From positions 124,001-188,000 of the forward strand of contig NZ_JAGSPI010000002.1 in assembly GCF_020381325.1 (NCBI RefSeq): a stretch of 64,000 bases of DNA, given 5' to 3'. The DNA comes from Providencia vermicola. Its GTDB lineage: Bacteria > Pseudomonadota > Gammaproteobacteria > Enterobacterales > Enterobacteriaceae. A program made the position numbers and the translations under genes. Positions within the stretch are counted from its first letter, which is position 1, and each line of letters starts with the position of its first letter. The notes under the pieces were generated by a model, which was given only the letters and a program-made list of their open reading frames with translations, had not been told where the DNA came from and searched no databases. Below are positions 10,055-19,252 of this stretch, one piece after another.

Positions 10055-11515
10055 TCATTTCATCATTTTATTTTTCATCATTAAGCATAACGTTGCCATA
10101 ATCGCGATTGCACCACCAAACATTGCCACATTGAACCCTGAAACAAAAGCAGAACGCGTTAGTTGTTCAACCAGCAACGATGGCATAGAACCAGAACTAT
10201 GAATTAAACGTTCGATTTCTTGAGAAGACATCGCGCTATTTAACCTATCATCATGGAGTAATTGGCTTACCGCACGATGAGTCATTAATGTGCCTAATAG
10301 CGCTATCCCTAGCGTCATCCCTGTCTGTCTTAACGCATTCATTATCGCTGATGCAATGCCTGAATAAGCTTTTTCAACACTCGCCATCACTAAAGCACCA
10401 ATTGCAGGCGTCGACATCCCCATTCCTGCGCCTAAAACGAATAATATCAATGCAATAGGCAGATAATTCGTTTCAGAATTTACCTGCGTAAATAACAATG
10501 ACGCACTCGCGATTAAAATAAATCCAACAATCATTAAATGACGTACACTTAAAAAACGGGATAATTTGCCAAATGAAAATGAAAATATCGCCATCGCGAT
10601 AAATTCTGGCGCCATACGGATCCCTGCTTCAAAAGCCCCCCACCCTTGGCCTTTTTGTAAGAATAGCGCGATAAAAAACACATTGCTGTAGGTGGCAAAA
10701 CCTAGCGCAAAAGAGGCCATATTATATTGAAAGAAAAAAGGGTTTGTTTTAAAAAGGAAAAAAGGAAGCAATGGTTTCTCCACTCGCTTCTCTACCCAAA
10801 TAAAGACTAAAGCCGCTACTGTAAAAATAGCTAATCCACTTAGCGTGAAATAATTTCCCCAGCCTTTATCCCCCGCTTCAATTAAAGCAAAAGTAACGCT
10901 ACCTAACGTTACAATACTCAATAGTTGCCCCAAAGGATCAAAAGCGGCTTTCTCAGGATCGGCACTTTCATTGATCCCAATCCACCCTAGCAATAGGGTC
11001 AGTAAACCAATTGGAATGTTGATTAAAAAAATCGTCATCCAATCAAAGGTATCAACCAAAAAGCCCCCTAATATTGGGCCAATAATTAATGAAAGCGCGC
11101 TAACTGCTGACCAAATTCCAATAATTTTAATCCGTTCAATATCGTTGCTAAAGGCTTGAGTAATAATTGAAAGCGCACCAGGAATCAATGCTGCAGCTGC
11201 TATCCCTTGAATAACTCGGCCAATAATTAGCATCTGAGAAGATACTGAAAATGCACAAATTGCAGAGCCTAAAGTAAAGATCACAATTCCCATTAACCAC
11301 ACTTTTTTGCGCCCATAGCGATCACTGATAGGGCCAACAGAAAGGATCAATGCAGATAGACATAGCGCATATGCATCAATAATCCACTGTAACATCGACA
11401 GACTCGCCCCAAGATCTTCACCAATTGCAGGGAGTGCCACATTCACAATGCTGATATCCAATGTTGCCATAAATGTGCCTAAACACACGGCAACGATCAA
11501 AAATAATCGTCTCAT
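10055..11515 (-). CDS. MFS multidrug efflux transporter, DHA2 (EmrB/QacA, 14-helix) family
   Basis: Proton-driven drug exporter of the inner membrane. The 486 residues with about 14 hydrophobic segments fit the DHA2 family. The early LDISIVNVALPAIG, motif A GPISDRYGRKKV after helix 2, and the motif C region LIIGPILGGFL are typical. It resembles SmvA/QacA-type exporters, but the substrate cannot be read from sequence. The gene stands alone: a terminator separates it from the upstream same-strand gene, and it has its own promoter with a palindromic operator. No TetR-type repressor gene is adjacent. Nothing looks broken. Confidence 0.85.
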   Translation of the reverse strand: MRRLFLIVAVCLGTFMATLDISIVNVALPAIGEDLGASLSMLQWIIDAYALCLSALILSVGPISDRYGRKKVWLMGIVIFTLGSAICAFSVSSQMLIIGRVIQGIAAAALIPGALSIITQAFSNDIERIKIIGIWSAVSALSLIIGPILGGFLVDTFDWMTIFLINIPIGLLTLLLGWIGINESADPEKAAFDPLGQLLSIVTLGSVTFALIEAGDKGWGNYFTLSGLAIFTVAALVFIWVEKRVEKPLLPFFLFKTNPFFFQYNMASFALGFATYSNVFFIALFLQKGQGWGAFEAGIRMAPEFIAMAIFSFSFGKLSRFLSVRHLMIVGFILIASASLLFTQVNSETNYLPIALILFVLGAGMGMSTPAIGALVMASVEKAYSGIASAIMNALRQTGMTLGIALLGTLMTHRAVSQLLHDDRLNSAMSSQEIERLIHSSGSMPSLLVEQLTRSAFVSGFNVAMFGGAIAIMATLCLMMKNKMMK

Positions 11516-11544
11516 TTCATCTACCTCATCTTCGTTATGGCAAC

Positions 11545-11574
11545 ATCATAAAATTTGACCGACCGACAGTCAAC
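11545..11574 (-). promoter_or_regulatory. Promoter with embedded operator for the DHA2 pump
   Basis: Read on the minus strand: -35 TTGACT (11568-11573), a 17-bp spacer, then -10 TATGAT (11545-11550). The spacer and -35 box form the interrupted palindrome TTGAC-TGTCGGTCG-GTCAA, a shape typical of TetR-family operators. A Fur-like match (14 of 19) at 11582-11600 lies just upstream and may be chance. Confidence 0.6.
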
Positions 11575-11642
11575 TAAAAATGAGAATGAATATCATTACT
11601 TATAAAATAGGCGAGCAAAATATTTTCTACCAAACATAAAAA

Positions 11643-11666
11643 AACGGCCTAATCAGCCGTTGTTTA
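11643..11666 (-). terminator. Terminator after the NTF2-like gene
   Basis: AACGGC-TGATTAG-GCCGTT followed by TTTTTT on the minus strand, downstream of the gene ending at 11683. Confidence 0.75.
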
Positions 11667-11682
11667 TTAATAAAGGGAAAAA

Positions 11683-12081
11683 CTAGTTATTTAAAACGGG
11701 GGTTTCATGCAGATATTCCCAATAGCATTGGTTATCGACAACTCGAATACAGACTGTAGATGTCCTTAATGTTGTGATCCCTTCATTTTCTTGTCGTTCC
11801 TGATATTGAATCCAACACCGCTCGCCAGCTTCAAATAACGGAATAACCTCAAATGGTACTGTCAGAAATGAGGGTTTTGCACCGACATTTTGGCTAAATA
11901 GCCCTGTCACCTCAGCTAAGCCAATTCGCTGCCCACCGATGGTGACCATTTTAAAGTTTTCAGTAAAACTGGCTAATAATGGAGCAACACTTTTATCACT
12001 ATTGCGACCCGTGAAAACATCTTCAATTAACACATGTATATCGACAACACTTTGCAGTGCCTTTTGCATTGAATCACGCAT
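11683..12081 (-). CDS. NTF2/SnoaL-like small protein (DUF4440-type)
   Basis: A 132-residue cytoplasmic protein. The predicted order (helices, then a curved sheet with KMVTIGGQRIG, ERCWIQYQERQ, LRTSTVCIRVVDNQCYWEYLHE) suits the cone-shaped NTF2-like fold, used for steroid-isomerase-like enzymes and small-molecule binding. The fold is inferred and the function is unknown. Its ATG directly follows the stop codon of the upstream MFS gene (TAAATG), so the two are translationally coupled and probably act together, perhaps on a compound exported by the pump. Confidence 0.6.
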   Translation of the reverse strand: MRDSMQKALQSVVDIHVLIEDVFTGRNSDKSVAPLLASFTENFKMVTIGGQRIGLAEVTGLFSQNVGAKPSFLTVPFEVIPLFEAGERCWIQYQERQENEGITTLRTSTVCIRVVDNQCYWEYLHETPVLNN

Positions 12082-13413
12082 TTATTTTTCCTTACTGACT
12101 GAAATTAATGAAAATAGCCCAAGAATAGAAGCAATTAAAAAAGTATATTGGTAGTTAGATAGCTGATCCGAAGATGGCATTAGGCTAAATATGGAAATTA
12201 AAACAACAGCACCTACGCTGAAAGCGACTTGGCGATTGATATTCCACAACACACTTCCTTGCAATAAATCTTTATCTTTAAAATCCATTAATGAACTAAT
12301 TTGGGCTATATTCGCACTTAATCCGCCCCCCATGCCCATGAATAAATATGCCATCACCAATAAATTTAATTGTGCGGAACTGGATACCCAATAAAGTAAA
12401 AATATTCCCAAGCTATGCAATACAATACCGAGAACAAATAAGCACTTTTTCCCTATACGAAAATAAAGACGCCCGCCAGAAACCATCGAGATAACAGCAC
12501 CAGCAGCATACAAAATCATAAATAACCCTGTTTGCCCTGCATTAAAGCCCAAATTAATTTGTAAGTTAAAAATATTGAGCAAATTTACCCCAGTAAAAAT
12601 ACCAGGCACTGCGTAATAAACAATAAAGGCATTACGCAAGTTACTATTTTTTAATAACTGAAAATTTAAAATAGGTTCGCGGCATTTTTTGGCATAACTA
12701 AGGTAAAAAATAAACACCACAACTGAGCTAAAAAAACTGGAAAGAGCCAATACCACACTGTGATAATCGTTATACAGCGAAAAAGACAATAACAAACAAA
12801 GTAAACTGATACTGACCATTATCAGGCCGAAAATATCTGGTTTTTCTCGTGATACTTGTCCATCATTTTTTATCCACCCCCAAGCAAGTACTGCCGTTAA
12901 TAAAGAAAATGGGATATTAGAATAAAAAATCCAATGCCAAGATAACGCATCAATAATTACGCCACCAATCGCTGGCGAAAAAGCAGGAGCAATGAGCGCC
13001 ACCGTCATAATTAATGTCGATATACGTTGGCGATCGTTATTGGGAAATAACGCAAAAACAAGTGCTTGTCCTACAGGAATTAATAACCCACCAGCCATTC
13101 CTTGGACGAAACGCCAAAAAATCAAACTATAAATAGACTGGCTTGAACCGCTTAGCCACACTGCAAGTGTGAAAAGTAGCATTGAATAACACAGTAGTTT
13201 TTGATTACCAAACCGCCCTGCTAGCCACAAGCTAATCGGCATCACTAGCACTAGTCCTAAAATATACGCATTCGCAACCCATGCCACCTGTGATTGGCTA
13301 GCCGAAAATGATGATGCGATATCAGGCAATGCAATCGCCGACATAAAAATATTAATACAATCAATAAAGAAACCGAGTAAAAACACGGTCGCAATTTTAT
13401 AACGATAAGACAT
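12082..13413 (-). CDS. MFS transporter, EmrB/QacA-like
   Basis: Inner-membrane transporter of 443 residues with about 12-14 hydrophobic helices. MSAIALPDIASSF in helix 1, motif A WLAGRFGNQKLL and a motif C-like SPAIGGVIID mark the drug:proton antiporter group. It is shorter than the usual ~500-residue DHA2 pump. A strong ribosome site (GGGGGG) precedes the start. It is divergent from a LysR-type regulator 100 bp away, which is its likely controller, and is followed without a gap by the NTF2-like gene. The substrate is unknown. Confidence 0.78.
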   Translation of the reverse strand: MSYRYKIATVFLLGFFIDCINIFMSAIALPDIASSFSASQSQVAWVANAYILGLVLVMPISLWLAGRFGNQKLLCYSMLLFTLAVWLSGSSQSIYSLIFWRFVQGMAGGLLIPVGQALVFALFPNNDRQRISTLIMTVALIAPAFSPAIGGVIIDALSWHWIFYSNIPFSLLTAVLAWGWIKNDGQVSREKPDIFGLIMVSISLLCLLLSFSLYNDYHSVVLALSSFFSSVVVFIFYLSYAKKCREPILNFQLLKNSNLRNAFIVYYAVPGIFTGVNLLNIFNLQINLGFNAGQTGLFMILYAAGAVISMVSGGRLYFRIGKKCLFVLGIVLHSLGIFLLYWVSSSAQLNLLVMAYLFMGMGGGLSANIAQISSLMDFKDKDLLQGSVLWNINRQVAFSVGAVVLISIFSLMPSSDQLSNYQYTFLIASILGLFSLISVSKEK

Positions 13414-13513
13414 ATCCCCCCCTATAGCGGCAAAGAGTAAGGATTACTCCTTTCCTTGTCGATATAAGAGAAGTAAAATCATTGTTTAATAAAACAGAAC
13501 AATAAAAACCATT

Positions 13514-14413
13514 ATGCAAAAAAATTTAAAAAAAATTATCAGTTTTCTTCAGGTCGTAGATTCAGGCTCTTTCACCAAAGCTGCGGATATCTTAGGGCTA
13601 AGTCGCTCAATGATCAGTGTTGACATAAAGCAATTAGAAACTGAGTTAAATGTGAGTTTACTAACGCGAAATACCCGTAATATTGCCCTAACCGAGGTTG
13701 GGAAACATTTTTACGAAGACTTTAAACATATTCAAAGTCAAATTAATGAGGCCTTTGAAAAGAGCCAGAATTTAGGTACCAATATTTCAGGCTTATTACG
13801 CTTTTCATCAACAAGTGAATTTGGTCAACGCTTTATTCTTCCCTTGCTTCCTGAATTTTGCCGCCTTTATCCTAAGTTAAAATTACAATATTCCGTCAAT
13901 TCATCTCTAGATGATTTAATTACAGAAAAACTTGATGTCTCCATTCGCCTTGGTAATTTAAAAAGCTCATCACTCAAAATGAAAAAATTAGGTAACTACA
14001 ATATTTATTTGGTTGCTAGCCCTAAATTTGTTCAAAAATACCCGATTAATCAGGTTTCTGACCTTGCACACGTACCTTGGGTGAACCATTCGCTGTTAAA
14101 TTGGCAAGATAACCAATATGTTATGCAAAATAACCGCGGAGAAAACTTTAGTATCCCCTCAATAACAAGCCAATATGAGTCCAACTCCGCTGCAGTGATC
14201 CACCAAATGGTATTAGCCTCTTTAGGTATCGCTATTTGCCCCGCTTGGCTGGTGAATGAGGATTTAAACGCTAAACGTTTAGTCCGCGTTCTTCCTGAAT
14301 ACCATTTACCCAAGCAAAACATTCAACTACTTTACCCAAGCACTTCTGTTTTACCCGCTAAGACGCGAACTTTTATTGATTATTTGGCATCCAACATTCG
14401 AATTGAATCGTAA
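13514..14413 (+). CDS. LysR-family transcriptional regulator
   Basis: A 299-residue protein with an N-terminal winged helix-turn-helix (SFTKAADILGLSRSMISVDIKQLE, residues about 19-42) and a C-terminal substrate-binding-type effector domain. The linker and domain pattern are those of the one-domain LTTRs that often control an adjacent divergent gene. It sits back to back with the MFS/NTF2 pair, so control of that pair is the natural inference. The effector is unknown. It ends in a clear terminator shared with the next cluster. Confidence 0.85.
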   Translation: MQKNLKKIISFLQVVDSGSFTKAADILGLSRSMISVDIKQLETELNVSLLTRNTRNIALTEVGKHFYEDFKHIQSQINEAFEKSQNLGTNISGLLRFSSTSEFGQRFILPLLPEFCRLYPKLKLQYSVNSSLDDLITEKLDVSIRLGNLKSSSLKMKKLGNYNIYLVASPKFVQKYPINQVSDLAHVPWVNHSLLNWQDNQYVMQNNRGENFSIPSITSQYESNSAAVIHQMVLASLGIAICPAWLVNEDLNAKRLVRVLPEYHLPKQNIQLLYPSTSVLPAKTRTFIDYLASNIRIES

Positions 14414-14441
14414 AAAAACCACCGATATTGGTGGTTTTTAA
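14414..14441. terminator. Bidirectional terminator
   Basis: AAAAACCACC-GATATT-GGTGGTTTTT, a perfect 10-bp stem between the LysR gene and the convergent MFS gene. Confidence 0.88.
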
Positions 14442-14456
14442 ATTTATAACTAACAC

Positions 14457-15752
14457 TTAAGCATTCTGTAGCTGCATCTCAGCTGGATCTTTAATAGGTT
14501 CATTCACAAAGAAGAAATAAACCAACGATGCTAAAAATGCCACTGTTGCACATACAACTAATGCCAGCGTAAATGAGTGTGTTTGGTCAACAATAATACC
14601 AGTGACAATCGGTGCAAATGAACCACCAATAAAGCCACCAAAATTCTGAATCCCACTAACAGAAGTAATTAGACGTGAAGGAACTGAAACTAAAATAAGT
14701 CCCCACGCAGATGTCCCTGCAAAGTGAATAGAAAACAGTGCCATACTAATGCATGCAACTGCTGAGAAAGTGCTGTCTGTATATGCCGCGGGTAATGTAA
14801 ATATTGCTGCAGATAATAGCCCTAAACAAATCATCCATTTACGGCTTTTCATTTTATCCGCGCCACGTTTGACAACATAGTCTGCAACAACACCATTCAC
14901 TAACATGCCTAATGCACCAAATAAAAACGGTATAGCAGCAACCCAACCTGTTTTTTCTAGGCTTAAGCCACGTGAACTCTCTAAATATGCAGGTAACCAA
15001 GTTAAATATAACCAAACCATGTAACCCACACCATTAAAACCAATAATCATTCCCCATAATGAGCGTTGTTTAAATAAGGATGCCCATTCTTTAAAAGAAA
15101 CTTTATTGGATGATGAAGGTGGAGCCCCATCATTTAAATAACTTAATTCTTCTTCAGTTAAATCTAATTGCTCACGGTTACGATAGAAAATGAACCATAG
15201 GATTGAAAGAATGATACCGCTAATACCAATAATAATAAACATGGTACGCCACCCAAACGCTAGCATTAACGCAATTAATAATGGTGGAGCTAATGCTTGT
15301 GCGAGTGTAGAGGACATATTAACAATCCCCATTGGTAGGCCACGCTCACGAATATTATACCAGTCATTAACGACTTTAACGCCTGTCGGCAGATGAGGGG
15401 CTTCACCAATACCTAAGAAAACACGCGCAATAATTAAGTGAGTAAATGATGATAATAAGCCCGTAACAGTCTGAGCTAACGACCATAAAAATAAGCCAAA
15501 ACCATAGATTTTTTTAACACCAAAACGTTCCATGACCATGCCTATTGGCAACTGGCATAATGCATAACCAAACGAGAAGACTGACAATAACAGCCCCATT
15601 TGTGTTGCACTAAACCCTAATTCTTTACTTATTGTAGAGTTTGCAATAGAAAGGGATGCTCTATCTAAAAAGTTAATAATACCTGCTATCAGCAAGAATG
15701 TGAGCGCAATAAATTGCCAGCGCTTTAGTCTTTTACTCGCATGTAGTGACAT
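14457..15752 (-). CDS. MFS transporter, anion:cation symporter type
   Basis: A 431-residue, 12-helix importer. GIINFLDRASLSIANSTI, QLPIGMVMERFGVKK (motif A region) and LGIGEAPHLPTGVKVVNDW resemble the ACS family (hexuronate, galactonate, phthalate and similar organic acids). Last gene of the leftward cluster 19229-14457, 91 bp after the RidA gene, so it is probably the uptake system for that cluster's substrate. The substrate is not evident. An AAGG ribosome site precedes the ATG. Confidence 0.82.
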   Translation of the reverse strand: MSLHASKRLKRWQFIALTFLLIAGIINFLDRASLSIANSTISKELGFSATQMGLLLSVFSFGYALCQLPIGMVMERFGVKKIYGFGLFLWSLAQTVTGLLSSFTHLIIARVFLGIGEAPHLPTGVKVVNDWYNIRERGLPMGIVNMSSTLAQALAPPLLIALMLAFGWRTMFIIIGISGIILSILWFIFYRNREQLDLTEEELSYLNDGAPPSSSNKVSFKEWASLFKQRSLWGMIIGFNGVGYMVWLYLTWLPAYLESSRGLSLEKTGWVAAIPFLFGALGMLVNGVVADYVVKRGADKMKSRKWMICLGLLSAAIFTLPAAYTDSTFSAVACISMALFSIHFAGTSAWGLILVSVPSRLITSVSGIQNFGGFIGGSFAPIVTGIIVDQTHSFTLALVVCATVAFLASLVYFFFVNEPIKDPAEMQLQNA

Positions 15753-15843
15753 AATTAAGTACCTTTAAGACGTAATAGGATCCTGCGGAATAAACGATAT
15801 TCCGCAGATTTATATTATTAATAATGTTTAATTTTTATTTGTA

Positions 15844-16305
15844 TTACGATTTTAGTTTTATTATCAATTCAATTTCCACTGGCGTATCAAAAGGCAATGT
15901 ATTTGTACCTATTGCTGAACGCGCATGCTTACCTTTATCTCCAAGTATTTCAATTAAAAAATCTGAAGCACCATTCATAACTTGAGGCTGGTTTTTAAAA
16001 TCATCAGTGCTTTGTACAAATCCGAGTAACTTAATACATTCATCAATTTTATCTAGATCACCTAAATAAGCTTTCAGTGATGAAAATATATTGATAATAC
16101 ATTGCTTAGCAGCTTCTTTTCCTTCCTCCACTGAGAGATCTTTTCCCAGCACTCCTGAATAAAGTAATTTACCCTCTTTTTGACAGTCATGCCCTGATGT
16201 ATAAAGTAAATCGCCATATTGCTTAATTGAGACATATGAAAACTTAGGAGCCCCCGGTGTGGCTAATGTAATTCCTTTTTCTTCTAGTTTCTTTTCAATA
16301 TTCAT
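15844..16305 (-). CDS. RidA/YjgH-family protein
   Basis: A 153-residue member of the Rid superfamily, whose archetype RidA hydrolyses reactive enamine/imine intermediates released by PLP enzymes. The C-terminal block KHARSAIGTNTLPFDTPVEIEL contains the Arg of the active site and the family's closing strand. The N-terminus (KLEEKGITLATPGAPKFSYV) is longer than in RidA proper and resembles the YjgH/L-PSP subgroup. It starts 9 bp after the M20 gene. Next to a PLP lyase, its likely job is clearing 2-aminoacrylate- or 2-aminocrotonate-like products; that is inference. Confidence 0.8.
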   Translation of the reverse strand: MNIEKKLEEKGITLATPGAPKFSYVSIKQYGDLLYTSGHDCQKEGKLLYSGVLGKDLSVEEGKEAAKQCIINIFSSLKAYLGDLDKIDECIKLLGFVQSTDDFKNQPQVMNGASDFLIEILGDKGKHARSAIGTNTLPFDTPVEIELIIKLKS

Positions 16306-16314
16306 TAATTATTC

Positions 16315-17475
16315 CTATTTATTTAGCAATATATTTGCCATGTCATAATAAATTTCTGCTGCAAGATACAATTCGCTTATTTCAACAAACTCATCCTTAA
16401 CATGTGCTTGAGCTAAGCCTCCAGGCCCCATAATTAGTGTTGGAATTTTGCTCGTCACAGAGAAAAAAGGGGCTTCACATGTTGCTTCAAATATCTGTGG
16501 CTGTACTGTTTTTTCTGCAAAACGACTGACTGTATCTAAAGCCACCTGAGTGAGTTCATGGTCAACAGGAATATCTGATGCAGGAATAAACAAGTAATTA
16601 TCTAAATGATATTCAATTTCTTCACCTTGGTTATATTCCGCAATTGCTTGGTGAATTCTTTGTTCAATCTTATGTTTATCTTCTCCTGGAACTAAACGCC
16701 TATCAATTTCAATATCACAATGTTGAGGTACAATATTTGGTGCTGTTCCCCCATTGATTGTGGTAATAATCATGGAAGCCTTACCTAACAATTTATGCTC
16801 TATTTCTTCAACAGAAGCACGATGTTGTTCTAATGCTGGTAGTATCTTTGCCATTTTAGAAATTGCACTATCTGGATACCGTGTTTTTGCTGCATGCCCC
16901 GCAGTTCCTTTCGTGCTCAGGTTATAACGGCTGACTCCTTTATGCGCAATACAAACATCAAGGGAGGTTGGCTCGCCAATAATGGCGTAATCAGCACTAA
17001 TTCCATCTTTAATATAGTGCAACATGCCCAGATTAATTCTTTCTTCGTCAACATTAAAAACTAACGTTAAATCCCCTGAAAATGCATCTTGGTTGCGCTT
17101 TAATAAAGTTGCAGCGTACATCATAGCGGCAACCCCTGATTTCATATCAGCGGCACCACGACCAAATACTTTGCCATCTTTAATTACGGGTTCAAAAGGT
17201 TCAGTACTCCAACCACAGCCACAAGGAACCACATCAATATGTCCGTTAAATAAAAGATGTTTCCCTTTTCCTGTTCCCTTCAAATAAGCAATAACATTTG
17301 GCCTACCAGAAGCAACCTCTTGCATCTCAACATCAATATTTTCTTGCTTAAAATAATGATATATAAATTCAGCAACCTGCTGTTCTTCCCCTGGTGGATT
17401 TTCAGACTTATGCTGAATTAAGGCGCAAAGAAGCTCAAGCAACTCATTTTGTTGCTCACTATTTAATTTATACAT
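16315..17475 (-). CDS. M20-family amidohydrolase (ArgE/DapE-like)
   Basis: A 386-residue cytoplasmic dizinc hydrolase that cleaves N-acyl amino acids or similar amides. Active-site residues are visible: His79-x-Asp81 in FNGHIDVVP, bridging Asp110 in GRGAADMKSG, catalytic Glu144 and metal ligand Glu145 in DEERINLG, Glu168 in IGEPTS, and a C-terminal His in LAQAHVKDE. A dimerisation lid domain lies between about residues 180 and 290. Because it sits in a D-amino-acid-like cluster and not with arg or dap genes, it probably deacylates a cluster-specific substrate, and is not a housekeeping ArgE or DapE. CGGAGAA precedes the ATG. Confidence 0.85.
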   Translation of the reverse strand: MYKLNSEQQNELLELLCALIQHKSENPPGEEQQVAEFIYHYFKQENIDVEMQEVASGRPNVIAYLKGTGKGKHLLFNGHIDVVPCGCGWSTEPFEPVIKDGKVFGRGAADMKSGVAAMMYAATLLKRNQDAFSGDLTLVFNVDEERINLGMLHYIKDGISADYAIIGEPTSLDVCIAHKGVSRYNLSTKGTAGHAAKTRYPDSAISKMAKILPALEQHRASVEEIEHKLLGKASMIITTINGGTAPNIVPQHCDIEIDRRLVPGEDKHKIEQRIHQAIAEYNQGEEIEYHLDNYLFIPASDIPVDHELTQVALDTVSRFAEKTVQPQIFEATCEAPFFSVTSKIPTLIMGPGGLAQAHVKDEFVEISELYLAAEIYYDMANILLNK

Positions 17476-17490
17476 TTTATTCTCCGATAA

Positions 17491-18558
17491 TTAATATCGT
17501 GCGTCTGGTGTAATAATATGGTCTATTTCATTATTATTTAATGCGTATATTTTATTTGTTAAGTTTGGAATAACACAGCTATGGTTTGGAATAATATTTA
17601 ATATATCTCCAATATTTAATTTTACTGTTTCTGGATCATAACGAAGATAACCATGCTCTTCATTGAGTTTAACTAATTTAATATTTTGGTCTTCTACAAT
17701 ATAACCAAACCCAGCTTCTGCAGATTGATCTGAAGTTAATGTTTTCGTTCCTGCATCAACTGTTGCATAACCAGGAACAGGAATACTAACTATTGTTGTT
17801 CGGATGGTTAATGCACAATCTTTCGGTGTATAAATTCCCCCATAAATCGCATTCATATCACCGAAAATAAAATTACCCGCTCTCGATTCTGTAATCCCTT
17901 TTAATTCATCTGCATAAAAAGATGAGAGCGTTGAACCACCGGATGTACGTTGAATATCAATACCAATCGCTTCTAGCCTTTTTTGACATAATAACAGAAG
18001 CTCAGCTTCCGCTTTTGCAGCTTTGCGAATTTCAGGTTCTGTGCGATATTGGTAAATAGTACCCGCATAAGTAAACACGCCTATTATTTTTAAATTGGAT
18101 AATTTTTGTATTTCTAATGCAAATGGCTCTAAATCTTCAAGTTGGATACCTTCACGATGTGCACCATAATCTACCGCAATATAAACTTCGACAATTTCAT
18201 TTCCTTGAGTCGCCGCGGATGATAATTGCTTCGCACCTTTTACACTATCAACAATAGTCCTTAAATTAACGTACTTTGCTAACTCAACAAATTGTTGGCA
18301 TTTGTCTTCCCCAACCATGGGGTAAGCTAAAAGAATATTTTCTATCCCACCTTTTGCCATGATGGTTGCTTCATGCAATGTGGCACAGGTTATCCCTTTA
18401 GCGCCACATTGTATTTCAAACTTAGCCAACTCTACTGATTTGTGTGTTTTAATATGTGGCCAATGTTCGATTCCCTGCTGTGTTAACTTGCCTGTCATGC
18501 CCCTGACATTTTTTTCAAGTTGCTGTAAATCCAACGCAACATAAGGCGTAATTGGCAT
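17491..18558 (-). CDS. D-threonine aldolase / D-serine dehydratase-like PLP enzyme
   Basis: A 355-residue fold-type III PLP enzyme: N-terminal alanine-racemase barrel with the PLP lysine in WPHIKTHKS (Lys37), and a C-terminal beta domain with the HxC metal motif (IPNHSCVIPN, near residue 325), as in metal-dependent D-threonine aldolases, DSD1-type D-serine dehydratases and D-threo-3-hydroxyaspartate dehydratases. The reaction is therefore cleavage or dehydration of a D-beta-hydroxy amino acid; sequence alone does not say which. It begins 11 bp after the regulator gene and has an AGAGAGG ribosome site. Confidence 0.85.
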   Translation of the reverse strand: MPITPYVALDLQQLEKNVRGMTGKLTQQGIEHWPHIKTHKSVELAKFEIQCGAKGITCATLHEATIMAKGGIENILLAYPMVGEDKCQQFVELAKYVNLRTIVDSVKGAKQLSSAATQGNEIVEVYIAVDYGAHREGIQLEDLEPFALEIQKLSNLKIIGVFTYAGTIYQYRTEPEIRKAAKAEAELLLLCQKRLEAIGIDIQRTSGGSTLSSFYADELKGITESRAGNFIFGDMNAIYGGIYTPKDCALTIRTTIVSIPVPGYATVDAGTKTLTSDQSAEAGFGYIVEDQNIKLVKLNEEHGYLRYDPETVKLNIGDILNIIPNHSCVIPNLTNKIYALNNNEIDHIITPDARY

Positions 18559-18569
18559 AAAAACCTCTC

Positions 18570-19229
18570 TTATTCTTCATTATTGTCTTCCCCTTTTAAT
18601 TCACCCAAATAGGTATAAAGGGTATATTTGGAAATATTTAAAAACTCACAAATTTTCTCGCCTGCTTTTTTAATTAAAAAAGCCCCCCTATCATCAAAGA
18701 ACTTAATGGCATCCATTTTTTCTTTTTTCGTCATATTGATAACAGGCACTTTTATAACTTGCATGCATTCCTGAATTAGATGATCCAAAATTTCATTTAC
18801 GTCTGTCACAAACACTTCTTTGATTGGATCTTGCTCAACACTGTTTCTCTGGGTGATCCCCTGAATGGCTTTTTCCGCAGCAATAAACTCTGATATATCT
18901 TGGTTAATGCAAAGAGCACCAGACACTTTGCCATTTTCGTCACGTAAATAGATGGATGTTGAACGTAACATTTTCCCGTCTTTTGTTTGGGTGAAATAAT
19001 TGTACTTATCACCATCCACATCCGTTCCACGTAAAACTTCAAGCCCTAAATTACTACTTGGGTCGCCCACTTTTCGCTTAGTGACATGCCCATTGATAAT
19101 CGCAACGATACTGCTTTCAAGACCTTTACTATGGTCATGCAATACCACCTCACAATTCTCACCAAATTGGCCTGCAATACCTTTCATAACAGCCAATAAC
19201 ATTTCAAAGTTGTCTTGGATTATTTTCAT
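18570..19229 (-). CDS. YheO/DauR-type PAS-HTH transcriptional regulator
   Basis: A 219-residue regulator: an N-terminal YheO-like PAS domain (residues about 5-115, with CEVVLHDHSKG and SGALCINQDIS) and a C-terminal helix-turn-helix (GEKICEFLNISKYTLYTYLGELKG, about 185-210). The best-known relative, DauR of Pseudomonas, represses D-arginine catabolism. First gene of the operon with the D-amino-acid-type PLP enzyme, M20, RidA and MFS genes, so it is a probable autoregulated controller. A perfect palindrome lies just upstream of its start. Confidence 0.82.
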   Translation of the reverse strand: MKIIQDNFEMLLAVMKGIAGQFGENCEVVLHDHSKGLESSIVAIINGHVTKRKVGDPSSNLGLEVLRGTDVDGDKYNYFTQTKDGKMLRSTSIYLRDENGKVSGALCINQDISEFIAAEKAIQGITQRNSVEQDPIKEVFVTDVNEILDHLIQECMQVIKVPVINMTKKEKMDAIKFFDDRGAFLIKKAGEKICEFLNISKYTLYTYLGELKGEDNNEE

Positions 19230-19252
19230 TTTCTACCAAACTTATTTTAAGC

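Noticed and set aside
11582-11600. Fur-like site upstream of the DHA2 pump
   Set aside because: It matches 14 of 19 positions, but AT-rich DNA gives such matches often, and nothing else links the pump to iron. Mentioned only with the promoter.
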